24,194 nt of DNA, from positions 1-24,194 of IMG/VR virus record IMGVR_UViG_3300048922_000306; one strand, given 5' to 3'. Under the pieces are notes generated by a model, which was not told where the DNA came from, searched no databases, and was given only the letters and a program-made list of their open reading frames with translations. This document shows, in pieces, positions 14,549 to 21,960 of the stretch. The first letter of the stretch is position 1; every line of letters starts with the position of its first letter. The position numbers were made by a program, and so were the translations under genes. This DNA is from a virus.

Positions 14549-15813
14549 GACGTCCGCCGCCCACGCCAGAGACGCCAGTCGAGCCGCTCCTGCCGGATTC
14601 GCTCGCGGGTGCAGACCCCCAGAACCTCGGCATCCGGCAACACGTCGCCTTGCTCGGCATTGGCATGTCGTGCCGCTGCGAAAATCTCACTGCTCTTGCG
14701 ATGGGCAGTCAGCAGATCACGGATGGCCCGTGGGATAGCGTGCTCGGCCACATGGCGTCGGCGCTCGGCCGCCAGCTCTGCCAACGCCTCGTTGATGCGC
14801 CCGCGTACCGCTGACAGGCCGCGTGCCCGCAGTAGGTCGTTGAAGTCGCTCTTGTCCTGCCGCCTGGCCGCGTTTGGTGTCGCTACCACCAGCCACGCGC
14901 CCGCACTGCGCCAGGCGCGGACTGCCTGGGCAAGCGCCTGGGCGGCCGCGACCTTGCGCGGATCGGGATGGGTCAGCGGGTCATCGTCCGCACACACGAC
15001 AACAGGGCGCCGCATCGGCGGTGTCATGCGCGCCATACTGCCGAGGGCAATCCAGGTTTCGGACCCGGTTGAGCGCCACACGGAGAGCCCGGTCTCCGGG
15101 CCTTCGGCCAGCAGGAGTGGCCCATCGATAGGCCCCGGCAGGCGTACCGCAACACCCGCGAGGGAGCCGCGTGAAAGCTTGATCTTGCTGCCGTCTGACC
15201 GTTTGGCGACCTGCCCTGAAAGGGTCAGCCGCACCATTTGCACCGCACGGACCGTGCCGCCCTCGGTCGTTGCGGCAACGATCAGGCTGCAAGTGCCGCG
15301 ATGAAACCGTATGGCGGCTGGCCATCCTTGCAGCGGGATCGGGATCTTGCGTTGCTCGACGAGGTAGCGTTCCGCCAAGGTCGCCGCGGCCGGCGCGGCC
15401 TCTTGCCAGAGGCGGCGTGCATTCGCTGACCGTCGCTCTGCGTCGGCTGTGCGGTCGGGCCATCTGTCGGCATCGGATGATCGTTGTGGTAACGAGCCTT
15501 CCGCTGTGGCGCGCGTGTCGGCGCCCTGATTTTCCTCGGGGTGGCCAAGCCACGATCGAGCCCACGCCTCGGCTGCTGGCCAATCGCATCGTCGCGCATA
15601 GCGGATCAGCCCGAGTGGATTGCCCTTCGCGTCGCTGCTGAAATCAGCCCACCCGCCGCGGCGATGGCCGGCAATCCAAATGCACAGTGCGCCCTTGCTG
15701 CCGAACCGTAACTCGCGTTTGCTGCTGAAGGCCCGGTTCGGCTCGCCGAGCAGATCACAGGCCAGCTCATTGATGCGGCTACGCAATGCTGCGACCAAAT
15801 TGTCCGTCGACAT
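14545..15813 (-). CDS. Toprim-domain DNA primase
   Basis: This protein is 422 aa from the ATG at 15813, the preferred start; the open frame reaches 15843. It would make primers for phage replication. Residues about 30-90 resemble a primase N-terminal module (LRFGSKGALCIWIAGHRRGGWADFS, then NPLGLI), but I see no CHC2 zinc cysteines. The Toprim domain has its first acidic motif LLLAEGPETGLS at residues 233-244 (Glu237) and the DxD motif VVVCADDDP at 271-279. A conserved KSDFNDLLRARG follows at 321-332. This order is typical of phage DUF7146/Toprim primases. The gene overlaps the helicase by 4 nt. Confidence 0.82.
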   Translation of the reverse strand: MSTDNLVAALRSRINELACDLLGEPNRAFSSKRELRFGSKGALCIWIAGHRRGGWADFSSDAKGNPLGLIRYARRCDWPAAEAWARSWLGHPEENQGADTRATAEGSLPQRSSDADRWPDRTADAERRSANARRLWQEAAPAAATLAERYLVEQRKIPIPLQGWPAAIRFHRGTCSLIVAATTEGGTVRAVQMVRLTLSGQVAKRSDGSKIKLSRGSLAGVAVRLPGPIDGPLLLAEGPETGLSVWRSTGSETWIALGSMARMTPPMRRPVVVCADDDPLTHPDPRKVAAAQALAQAVRAWRSAGAWLVVATPNAARRQDKSDFNDLLRARGLSAVRGRINEALAELAAERRRHVAEHAIPRAIRDLLTAHRKSSEIFAAARHANAEQGDVLPDAEVLGVCTRERIRQERLDWRLWRGRRTS

Positions 15814-15900
15814 GCGATGATTGATTACACTTTGGCGCATCATGGCATCACCGGAGTGGAGGCCGGATTGGATGGAAGAGCGGCACGACGTGCCGCCGGG

Positions 15901-16137
15901 TCATGCCGCCGGCGTTTCGTTCGCCACGCACGCGACAACGACATCGCGTGCCGTGACCTGGTTTTCCGTGACGCGCTCGATCGCGAGCACGATATGCGGA
16001 CGGGGCATCGCCTTTCCGCGCCGCCATTTCCATATGGTGGACGGCGCGATCCGATCGCTGTCCAGCACTTCACCGAGCCGGGCGGCGAATGCTTTGAGCG
16101 TCAGATGCCTGCCGGTGAGATACGCGTCGAGCGTCAT
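15901..16137 (-). CDS. Cro-like HTH regulator
   Basis: This 78-aa protein starts MTLDAYLTGRHLTLKAFAARLG and continues APSTIWKWRRGKAMPRPHIVLAIERVTENQV, the pattern of a small Cro/YdaS-type helix-turn-helix protein. The recognition helix is probably STIWKWRRGKAMP (residues 33-45). It is divergent from the XRE repressor gene across a roughly 180-bp control region, the classical Cro/CI arrangement, and begins the leftward replication and late gene set. The frame extends upstream to 16212, but the ATG at 16137 gives a canonical HTH length. Confidence 0.75.
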   Translation of the reverse strand: MTLDAYLTGRHLTLKAFAARLGEVLDSDRIAPSTIWKWRRGKAMPRPHIVLAIERVTENQVTARDVVVACVANETPAA

Positions 16138-16320
16138 GGCATGAGCGTAATAGAATTTTCCTGTGACGACAATTCTCCGATGGCGGCGAGTTTCATATTT
16201 GCTATTTGTCAAAGACTAAACGATGCGATGGCATGGTGGGATCTATGGCATTCAGTGATAGATAGACTGTCATGTCGATGACCGATCCCCTTCCATCCAC
16301 CGACTGAGGATTTTGCTCCC
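16138..16320. promoter_or_regulatory. divergent early control region (operators and promoters)
   Basis: This is a lower-GC 183-bp gap between the leftward Cro-like gene and the rightward repressor. It contains the inverted repeat GTCAT-GTCG-ATGAC (16269-16282), several GATGGC/TATGGC words, and TTGACA on the minus strand at 16212-16207. I could not pair any -35 with a convincing -10 at 16-18 nt, so no promoter is assigned exactly. The lysis-lysogeny switch most likely works here. Confidence 0.55.
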
Positions 16321-16722
16321 TTGGCTAAGGAGAGGCGCACGCATCACCCATTGCCGAGCCTGAGGATGTGGCGAACACATCTGGGCTTGACTCTGCAAGA
16401 AGTTGCAAAAAAATTAAACGTTGCGACCTCAAGTGTCCATAAATGGGAGGCGGGGAGGGCGCCAGTGAACATGGAAACGTTACAGAGGCTAGCGGAGCTT
16501 TTTGAAACAGAGCCGGCTGCTCTGCTGTTCCCACCGCACGAGCAGGCCGACCTTGAAAAGCTTCGGGCAGTGTTTCGCATCGCGACACTGGGCGATCCTA
16601 TGCTGGTTCAGCCCTGGATCGAACTCGGCAACCAGTTTGTCCGCGAGGGTGATGGAAAAATTGCCCCTCGCGATAATCCTGCCAACACGTTGCCACCTAC
16701 GAGGCGACGGGTCCGCCGATAA
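16321..16722 (+). CDS. XRE-family repressor (CI-like)
   Basis: This 133-aa protein has an XRE HTH in the first half: LRMWRTHLGLTLQEVAKKLNVATSSVHKWEAGRAPVNMETLQRLAELFE (about residues 14-62), with the recognition helix at ATSSVHKWEAG. The remainder is a short helical tail, without a visible Ser-Lys LexA/CI-type self-cleavage domain. It is therefore shorter than lambda CI and might not respond to RecA directly. The start is TTG at 16321, with GAGGA about 11 nt upstream; the first in-frame ATG would remove part of the HTH. Its divergent placement opposite the Cro-like gene supports a role as prophage repressor. Confidence 0.75.
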   Translation: MAKERRTHHPLPSLRMWRTHLGLTLQEVAKKLNVATSSVHKWEAGRAPVNMETLQRLAELFETEPAALLFPPHEQADLEKLRAVFRIATLGDPMLVQPWIELGNQFVREGDGKIAPRDNPANTLPPTRRRVRR

Positions 16723-16824
16723 CTATACTGCGCATGATGAATGTGCTGAATTTTCTGCTGAGGAAAAATCTCGCTTGACCTTGGTTTTCCTGTGGGTGCA
16801 ACATCCGTGGCCGGAGGAGCCTCG

Positions 16825-16920
16825 ATGGAACGCATCGCGCTTATCCTGCACAGGTCGGTCAAGAAACGACTTAGGTTGCATCTGACAGCAGACATCGTCG
16901 CGCCCGATGAGGCCGGGTGA
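16825..16920 (+). CDS. 31-residue ORF, early operon
   Basis: ATG at 16825 opens a 31-codon frame beginning MERIALILHRSVKKRLRLHL and ending in TGA at 16918-16920. It has a strong GGAGGAG ribosome-binding site 5-6 nt upstream, and its stop overlaps the next start as TGATG. The product would be basic and amphipathic. No family is recognised; the strong RBS and coupling support translation. Confidence 0.45.
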   Translation: MERIALILHRSVKKRLRLHLTADIVAPDEAG

Positions 16921-17213
16921 TGATCGCCACCGTGCCGGTCGGCTTTCTCGTCGACCATGCCAATGCGGGTGATGTGCTGGCAGCGACTGCGGCCAGCATC
17001 GATGCCCGGTTCTGCGTCGCCATGGCGGGCGCACTGGTCAATCCCCACAATACGCCGGATGCGTTGTTCTGCCTCGCCGATGCACTCGACGAGTGTGGCA
17101 GGCATGTTCGCCTGGTGGCGGAGGAACCGAGCCTGGTTCGTCCGACGCTTGCCGCTCTGCGTGGACTGGCGGCTATCGCTCGCGACCGTGCAACACTGCT
17201 GGTGACACCATGA
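16920..17213 (+). CDS. early phage protein of unknown function
   Basis: This is a 97-aa, Ala/Leu-rich, predicted helical protein (MIATVPVGFLVDHANAGDVL...). It reads like a small soluble regulator or accessory protein, with two helical halves separated by VNPHNTPDALFCL. A GTG at 16917 is an alternative start, but the ATG at 16920 overlaps the upstream stop and is preferred. Its own stop overlaps the next ATG as ATGA. I know no family or function for it; its place in the early operon suggests recombination or anti-host work, which is only inference. Confidence 0.55.
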   Translation: MIATVPVGFLVDHANAGDVLAATAASIDARFCVAMAGALVNPHNTPDALFCLADALDECGRHVRLVAEEPSLVRPTLAALRGLAAIARDRATLLVTP

Positions 17214-17323
17214 TCAGGCAGGGCCGGGATCAGGTGTGGCTGGCTCCAGCCAATCGTTCACCGGCGCCCAATCGCTGCGCGCGCACGACTATGGCTCCCT
17301 TGCAGGCGAGGGCGGTGACTTGA
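17210..17323 (+). CDS. 37-residue coupled ORF, uncertain
   Basis: ATG at 17210 overlaps the preceding stop (ATGA) and gives a 37-aa basic product (MIRQGRDQVWLAPANRSPAP...). It ends in a TGA that overlaps the TTG start of the next gene. Coupling at both ends is the only support. The region might instead be the N-terminal extension of the following gene, which is open from a GTG at 17236. Confidence 0.3.
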   Translation: MIRQGRDQVWLAPANRSPAPNRCARTTMAPLQARAVT

Positions 17324-17673
17324 GCGATCAGGTGCGATCCTTCGGCATGTTCCTCGCCGAAGTCGAAGATGGGGAACTGCATGCTGACCTGACGCATGCT
17401 GTTCAAACGCTCATCGCCGACCTCCATGAAGGCCAAGCGGTCGGCCAGGCACGCGTTTCGGGCAAGCTGACCGTGGTCTTCGATTTTGTGCTGACGGAAG
17501 GCGTTGTCGAAGTGCGTGCCGACATCGTCAGCAAGACGCCGAAGCGTCCGCGCAGTCGATCGATCTTCTGGGTCACACCTGAAAACAACCTGAGCCGTCG
17601 GAACCCCCGTCAGCCTGACCTGCCGTTCCGCGACGTCAATACGGCAGCCGGTCCGACGCGCACCGTTAGCTAG
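17320..17673 (+). CDS. conserved phage early protein
   Basis: This protein is 117 aa from TTG at 17320, with GAGGG about 9 nt upstream. The N-terminal part (VRSFGMFLAEVEDGELHADLTHAV) is followed by two strands (GKLTVVFDFVL and GVVEVRADIVSK) and a conserved-looking end, PKRPRSRSIFWVTPENNLSRRNPRQPDLPFRDV. I recognise this pattern from hypothetical proteins that sit beside DUF2303/YfdQ-type genes in many temperate phages. The function is unknown; a recombination or nucleoid role is possible. The frame is open from GTG at 17236 (145 aa), but the family-like sequence starts near the TTG. Confidence 0.6.
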   Translation: MSDQVRSFGMFLAEVEDGELHADLTHAVQTLIADLHEGQAVGQARVSGKLTVVFDFVLTEGVVEVRADIVSKTPKRPRSRSIFWVTPENNLSRRNPRQPDLPFRDVNTAAGPTRTVS

Positions 17674-17699
17674 ACGCCTGCCATCCAGGGAGAGGAGTC

Positions 17700-18674
17700 A
17701 TGTCCGAGCCGCTCGCCACGTCCAGCCATCGACCCGTCGCTCCGCCGTCCCTCGTTGCAGATACTCGACAGCTCATGGAGGATTTTCATATCCCCGACCT
17801 GATCGAGTTGCCGAAGATTGAGGCAGACGACGCACCGCGCGTGTTGGTTCTGCCTCGCGGCATGGAAGCCCGCAGCATCAAGGCGCTCATTGATGAGTAT
17901 CGTGACCGGCCGGAGCGTCGTGCCGGTACCGCAGTGCTTGGGGATCTGGAATCATTTATCGCCTGGGTGAACCGATTCAAGGACGCAAACTCGGCCGTGT
18001 TCGTGGATCGCTCGCCAGAGACGCCAAGCATCACTGCGGTTATCGATTATCACGAGGCCGGCACGGAGGCGGACGCGGATGCTCGGTTCTGCAAGCATCG
18101 CGGAGTCTATCGCTTCCCATTGTCGGAGCCTTGGAAGGCGTGGGCAGCGATCGACGGCAAGCCGCTGCCGCATGGTGATTTTGCCGCATGGCTGGAGGAT
18201 CGCATTGGAGACGTTATTGCACCACCGGATCGATTAGCGGGTGCTGATTCACTGAGTGAGGTGGATCTCAAGCTGATCGAGCTGCTGAAGACGCTGGGTG
18301 GACAGTTCGTCGGGCCGTCACGGCTGCTGGATCTATCGCGCGGGCTGAGGTTGACCGAGGAAGCGCGGTTCACCTCGGTGCAGAACATCACCTCCGGTGA
18401 GGTCGAGCTGGCCTATCAGAATGAACATCGCGAGGATGCCGGGGCACCGCTTAAGATTCCGTCCATCTTCCTGCTTGGGATTCCGGTGTTTGAGCGCGGA
18501 CCGATCTATCGTATACCGGTACGGCTCCGTTACAGACTGGCTGGCAGCAAGCTCACATGGTTCGTGGTGCGCTATCGCTCGCAACTATCCTTCGACGATG
18601 CGCTGAATGAAGACGTGGAAGAGGTCCGTTCGCAATGCGATCTTCCGGTGTTTTCCGGGGCGCCGGAGTTGTGA
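17700..18674 (+). CDS. DUF2303 / YfdQ-family phage protein
   Basis: This 324-aa protein of the DUF2303 (E. coli YfdQ) family is found in the early regions of many prophages. The family's overall pattern is clear: a LVLPRGMEARSIKALIDEYRDRPERRAGTA motif at about 49-78, SFIAWVNRFKD near 87-97, a central TAVIDYHEAG stretch, PFPLSEPWKAW-like residues around 137-147 (here RFPLSEPWKAW), and a C-terminal YRIPVRLRYRL strand pair. The length matches the family. The function is not established. A strong GGAGAGGAG site precedes the ATG at 17700. It follows the small conserved early protein, a pairing common in prophages. Confidence 0.85.
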   Translation: MSEPLATSSHRPVAPPSLVADTRQLMEDFHIPDLIELPKIEADDAPRVLVLPRGMEARSIKALIDEYRDRPERRAGTAVLGDLESFIAWVNRFKDANSAVFVDRSPETPSITAVIDYHEAGTEADADARFCKHRGVYRFPLSEPWKAWAAIDGKPLPHGDFAAWLEDRIGDVIAPPDRLAGADSLSEVDLKLIELLKTLGGQFVGPSRLLDLSRGLRLTEEARFTSVQNITSGEVELAYQNEHREDAGAPLKIPSIFLLGIPVFERGPIYRIPVRLRYRLAGSKLTWFVVRYRSQLSFDDALNEDVEEVRSQCDLPVFSGAPEL

Positions 18675-18958
18675 GCGGCGACATGGGGCATGCCATGCGC
18701 CTGCGCGACCAGATCATGCGGAGCTGTGATGTGGCGCGCGCATCGGACCTGGGCGTGGGCGCGTTCGCTGCGTTGAAGGCGGATGATGATGCCATCGTGG
18801 CCGATGGGATGTTCGCACTGGCGATGGCCGCGGCTGTGCTGGCGGCGGAGGCTGCGCCGCGCGACCGCGCGCCGCTTGCCACCGCGATTGGCCTGCTGAT
18901 CCTTGAGTGCCTGCCGCATGCTGTCGAGCGCCTGTCTGTGCTTCGGGTTGTGCGATGA
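18671..18958 (+). CDS. early phage protein of unknown function
   Basis: This is a 95-aa protein starting at GTG 18671, which overlaps the DUF2303 stop (GTGA). It is Ala/Leu-rich and probably all helical, with a hydrophobic middle (FALAMAAAVLAAEAA, around 54-68). It is too polar elsewhere to be a clear membrane protein. The open frame runs back to 18635, but the GTG is preferred because of the overlap and because the earlier residues lie in the DUF2303 gene. No family is recognised. Confidence 0.5.
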   Translation: MSGDMGHAMRLRDQIMRSCDVARASDLGVGAFAALKADDDAIVADGMFALAMAAAVLAAEAAPRDRAPLATAIGLLILECLPHAVERLSVLRVVR

Positions 18959-19035
18959 CGGTTCGCGGGCTGGGGTGTTGGCGGGGGTTTGCGTTGGCCG
19001 GGGCCTGGCGCTGGCTTTGGCCGGTCGTTGCTTGA
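18955..19035 (+). CDS. 26-residue Trp-rich ORF, uncertain
   Basis: ATG at 18955 overlaps the preceding stop as ATGA and gives 26 residues with five Trp (MTVRGLGCWRGFALAGAWRW...), ending 6 nt before the next ATG. It has the same coupling pattern as its neighbours, but nothing else supports it. Low-complexity GC-rich sequence can produce such frames by chance. Confidence 0.28.
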   Translation: MTVRGLGCWRGFALAGAWRWLWPVVA

Positions 19036-19041
19036 TCTGCG

Positions 19042-19356
19042 ATGACACGCGCTCCGCTGGCGGATCTGCCATTTTGGCCGCGCTACCTCTCGCGGGAGGA
19101 AGCGGCGCGCTATGTTGGCGTATCAGTGGATGTGTTCGACGCGGAAATTCGGTCCGGCCGATGGCCGCATGGTACCGGGCGAGGGGCTCGGGGAGGGCGC
19201 CTGACGTGGGATCGGCTCATGTTGGATAGCATGGCCGATGGATGGACCGGGCCGGCGCGGGCGGGACAGTTCGAACAGTCGCGCGAGGATCCAGCAACCC
19301 TCGCTTGGGAGCGGCGGCTTTACGGGGAGGGAGGGCGCGCTGGCGGGCGGAAGTGA
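19042..19356 (+). CDS. excisionase-like HTH protein
   Basis: This 104-aa protein has an N-terminal winged-helix pattern typical of Xis/AlpA-type DNA binding: FWPRYLSREEAARYVGVSVDVFDAEIRSGRWP (about residues 11-42), followed by GGRLTWDRLMLDSMADGW, the usual continuation in these proteins. The C-terminal third is basic and Gly/Arg-rich. In temperate phages such a protein normally directs excision and lies next to the integrase gene. Here it is the last recognisable phage gene and no integrase follows. The ATG at 19042 sits in a weak RBS context. Confidence 0.7.
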   Translation: MTRAPLADLPFWPRYLSREEAARYVGVSVDVFDAEIRSGRWPHGTGRGARGGRLTWDRLMLDSMADGWTGPARAGQFEQSREDPATLAWERRLYGEGGRAGGRK

Positions 19357-19965
19357 TCGTCAGGGGGAGCTGGGGCCGCACTTCGCCGGATCGCTGCTCG
19401 CTACAGAAAGCTGATTTGTATACTGCGTCCACTGGTGGTGAGCATCGAGTCATCTGCCTTTGAGCCAGATGCCACCTCCCAAATATTCTATTTGTGGCTG
19501 GCTGGCTGGCTGGGCTTGGCTGTGAGCGGAGCGTTCGGTGTCGGGCGGACATTCAAAAAAAGGCGGACACTGATCCGCCCGGGCGCTTCGACGGCTATCG
19601 ACCCAATTCGGTTGCTCGATACTCCGGCGGTCACTTCTAAAAGCCGCCATCCGCCGACAGAAGCTTTACTCAGAAGGCGATAATTTATCCGACCGATGGT
19701 GGAAAGCATGTAGATAATAACTACGGTCTTTGCTTTCTGTTGTCGCCTTACTTGCCGACGCCTGAGTAATTGGCTTTGCGCCCACTTCGGACATTCAGGC
19801 TGTTAGGGCATTTCGTGAAAAGCCGCCGCCCGTTTGGCTCGAATGTCGGGGTACCCTTCCAACTTAGGCCGATTGACATCGATTTGTGCGAATTTGCCGT
19901 GGATGATTCCGGCGATGCAACACAGTATGTGACTGCGAACTCCGCGCTGCATTTTGGGCATCGCT
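19357..19965. other. non-coding junction between phage early genes and the accessory operon
   Basis: Open frames here are short, lack ribosome-binding sites and resemble no known protein. Visible structures are a (TGGC)n run near 19495-19510, a hairpin at 19562-19579, and two copies of CGGACATTCA (19546-19555 and 19788-19797). An integrase gene would be expected here and is missing. The right attachment site or a deletion scar probably lies within this stretch. I could not identify a core repeat, since the other prophage end is outside the window. Confidence 0.5.
19562..19579. terminator. GC-rich hairpin, possible bidirectional terminator
   Basis: GGCGGA (19562-19567) and TCCGCC (19574-19579) form a perfect 6-bp stem with a 6-nt loop, preceded by AAAAAAA at 19555-19561. 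For leftward transcription from the accessory operon, that A-run reads as a T-run after the stem, a good intrinsic terminator shape. It is nearly 390 bp from the operon stop, so the assignment is tentative. Confidence 0.45.
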
Positions 19966-21942
19966 TTAAGCCGCGTCGAGATTGTTTGACTTCATACGAG
20001 CGGGCGCGTTTGCCTTGCGGATGACGTCTGCGATGTGGCTGGTGAGGCCTACCTTCCCAAGGAGCTCGACGCCTTCGCCCGGTTCGAGTTTCGCGATCAG
20101 CTGGCGGAGCTCCTCAAGTCCTTGCGAAACTTCAAAGGTCGTCCAGCGCTTTGCCTTGCCAGGGACCAGCACATCGGCAACACTTTCAGTAGCGCCGCGA
20201 TGCATCTGCACCACCCACGCGCGTTCGCCATCGTGAACCCATTCGAAGCGGACAGGGCCGAGTTCGGCCGCATCTGCATGCAGGCGCTCGACATCGCTGG
20301 TGATAGAAGCGGGAAGCTTTTGCGCCTTTGCGGTGCCTTGCATGAAGGCGTCGCCTGTGCCAGGCAGCCCCTCAGTTACGATCTCGCCCGTCTGGAGCAC
20401 GATGGACGCGCCGGAATAGCGCGGCTCAACGGCTGCCTGACTGAGAATCGACGCAATCAGTTCATGTTTGGGGTCTTCACCCACCATGATCCGAAAGGGA
20501 TCGCTCCAGCCCCGCGTCGTGGTGAACTTTCCTGGCACCTGCTCGGTTGGCGCCGTTCGACACCAAATCTCGGAGGAGCCCGTAGCCTGACCGAACGTAA
20601 ATGGCGCTACTCGCCGATTGATTACAGTCGTGCGCGGCACCGGCAGGCCAATGTGGTGCGCCACGAGCAGACCGAACACCTTGTCGCCAACCATCCGGCT
20701 GAAGCGATTCGGCCACTGAACGGTCGGCGGCAAGCCGAGTCCAGCGTGCTCGGCGATCTCCCATCCCAGAGTGTGCGTGTGGCGCCAGCCGCGCGGCCGG
20801 GGATGAAGGCTGAATTCTAGCCGCGTGTTCACCGGGACCGCTAAATCGGGCTCGAAGCCGTAAACCGTAGCAAGAAGCCTCAGGCCCCACCCGAGCGGTA
20901 GGGAGGCCGTGCCAGCTTTCTCTACGGCGCGCGGCGTATCGTCCGGTGAAAATTCGATGACTTTGCCGAGCAACACGCCCGACACGCCACCATCATGGAT
21001 ATCAACCGTCTCGTTGACGATCGTGTTGAGGCCTTCGCGGGTGAGGCGAACAACCGCGTCGATGACATCATCGGCGCTCGTGAGCCCGTAAATGAATTCG
21101 CGGCTGAGTGGACTTTCCGGCCTGAAGCTGCGGACGTTGACTGATCCGTCGGCACTGCGCGCGAGAAGCGTCTCAGCCACGTCCTGGATGCTCGAGAATA
21201 CGTGGTTGGGCTCTTCCCCCAAGACACGCGAATAGGCCTGCTTCGGCTTGCCGTAACGCGGCTCGTAGCTGACGAACTGGGCAACGTTGATCAGTTCCGC
21301 CAGACGATCGAGTGATGCATCTTTTCGTGGAATCCCGCCACCCGGCACATAGACGATGGTCGGCAGCGTTGCCTCGAGCTTGTCATGTGCCGATCGCAAT
21401 GTTTCGCGGAGATACGAAGGTGGCTGCGCCAATCCCTCCACGCGCGCGAGCGCGTGCTCTATAGCCGCAATACCGTCACGCGCGACCACAGGTGAGCCAT
21501 CGATCTGTGTGGTGGGAATGCCTTCGAGATGCGCACGGCAGAATTCGGACGCGCAGCCCGCGCTATACTCCCATCCTTCCATCAACAGAATACGGTCGGC
21601 GTGATCGGCGATAAACTGCTCCCACAGCTCCAGGTAATCCTGCTGCGACCAAGCGTTGACGAAAAGGCTGGCTGGCTCGATCACTGGCTCGGAGCCCTTG
21701 GCGCGGAGGAATTCGGCAGCGAGCTTGAGCTGGTTCTCGTTGGGGACGATCACGTGCTCGTGAAGGGCGCTGCGATAGGCCTCGGAATCCAAGGCAAGCC
21801 GATGCCCCGCTCCGCTCCACCAGTCGATGAAACGCAGCCCCGTGGTAATCGGGCCGCTGAGATAGGCGACTTTTCGCGATCCAAAGGCGGAGCGCCAGAC
21901 CTTGCGGATTGCGTCCTGAGGCTGGGGTAAAGACGAAGTCAT
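19966..21942 (-). CDS. deoxyribosyltransferase-like / PEP-synthase-type ATP-grasp fusion protein
   Basis: This is a 658-aa protein with two recognisable parts. Residues about 22-147 resemble a nucleoside 2-deoxyribosyltransferase/DUF4406-type Rossmann domain: an early strand VAYLSGPIT (25-33), ADRILLMEGWEYSAGCASEF (115-134) with a GW-x2-SxG-xxxE layout, and a following helix. Glu133 would sit near the usual active-site acid. Residues about 305-590 look like a divergent ATP-grasp region of PEP-synthase/pyruvate-dikinase type: DGGVSGVLLG (317-326), FSPDDTPRAVEKAG (331-344), EIVTEGLPGTGDAFMQGT (520-537) and FEWVHDGERAWVVQMHRG (566-583). The last closely matches the family's xEWxxDGxxxxLLQxRP end. 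It lies 18 nt after the AAA+ gene with an AAGGA site, so the two form an operon. Substrates are unknown. Confidence 0.68.
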   Translation of the reverse strand: MTSSLPQPQDAIRKVWRSAFGSRKVAYLSGPITTGLRFIDWWSGAGHRLALDSEAYRSALHEHVIVPNENQLKLAAEFLRAKGSEPVIEPASLFVNAWSQQDYLELWEQFIADHADRILLMEGWEYSAGCASEFCRAHLEGIPTTQIDGSPVVARDGIAAIEHALARVEGLAQPPSYLRETLRSAHDKLEATLPTIVYVPGGGIPRKDASLDRLAELINVAQFVSYEPRYGKPKQAYSRVLGEEPNHVFSSIQDVAETLLARSADGSVNVRSFRPESPLSREFIYGLTSADDVIDAVVRLTREGLNTIVNETVDIHDGGVSGVLLGKVIEFSPDDTPRAVEKAGTASLPLGWGLRLLATVYGFEPDLAVPVNTRLEFSLHPRPRGWRHTHTLGWEIAEHAGLGLPPTVQWPNRFSRMVGDKVFGLLVAHHIGLPVPRTTVINRRVAPFTFGQATGSSEIWCRTAPTEQVPGKFTTTRGWSDPFRIMVGEDPKHELIASILSQAAVEPRYSGASIVLQTGEIVTEGLPGTGDAFMQGTAKAQKLPASITSDVERLHADAAELGPVRFEWVHDGERAWVVQMHRGATESVADVLVPGKAKRWTTFEVSQGLEELRQLIAKLEPGEGVELLGKVGLTSHIADVIRKANAPARMKSNNLDAA

Positions 21943-21960
21943 TTGGTCCTTGCTAGCCGA

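Noticed and set aside
16734-16778. A 14-residue frame after the repressor and a TATACT box at 16724-16729
   Set aside because: There is no Shine-Dalgarno site for the frame and no acceptable -35 at 16-18 nt from TATACT.
16608-17105. A 165-codon minus-strand frame across the early region
   Set aside because: It runs opposite the repressor end and the small early genes, and has no ribosome-binding site or domain.
19546-19797. Two CGGACATTCA copies as possible attachment-site repeats
   Set aside because: Ten bases 242 nt apart on the same side of the prophage are too short and wrongly placed for attL/attR.
20035-20820. A 261-codon plus-strand open frame opposite the fusion protein
   Set aside because: It overlaps the ATP-grasp-like region completely in antisense and resembles no protein.
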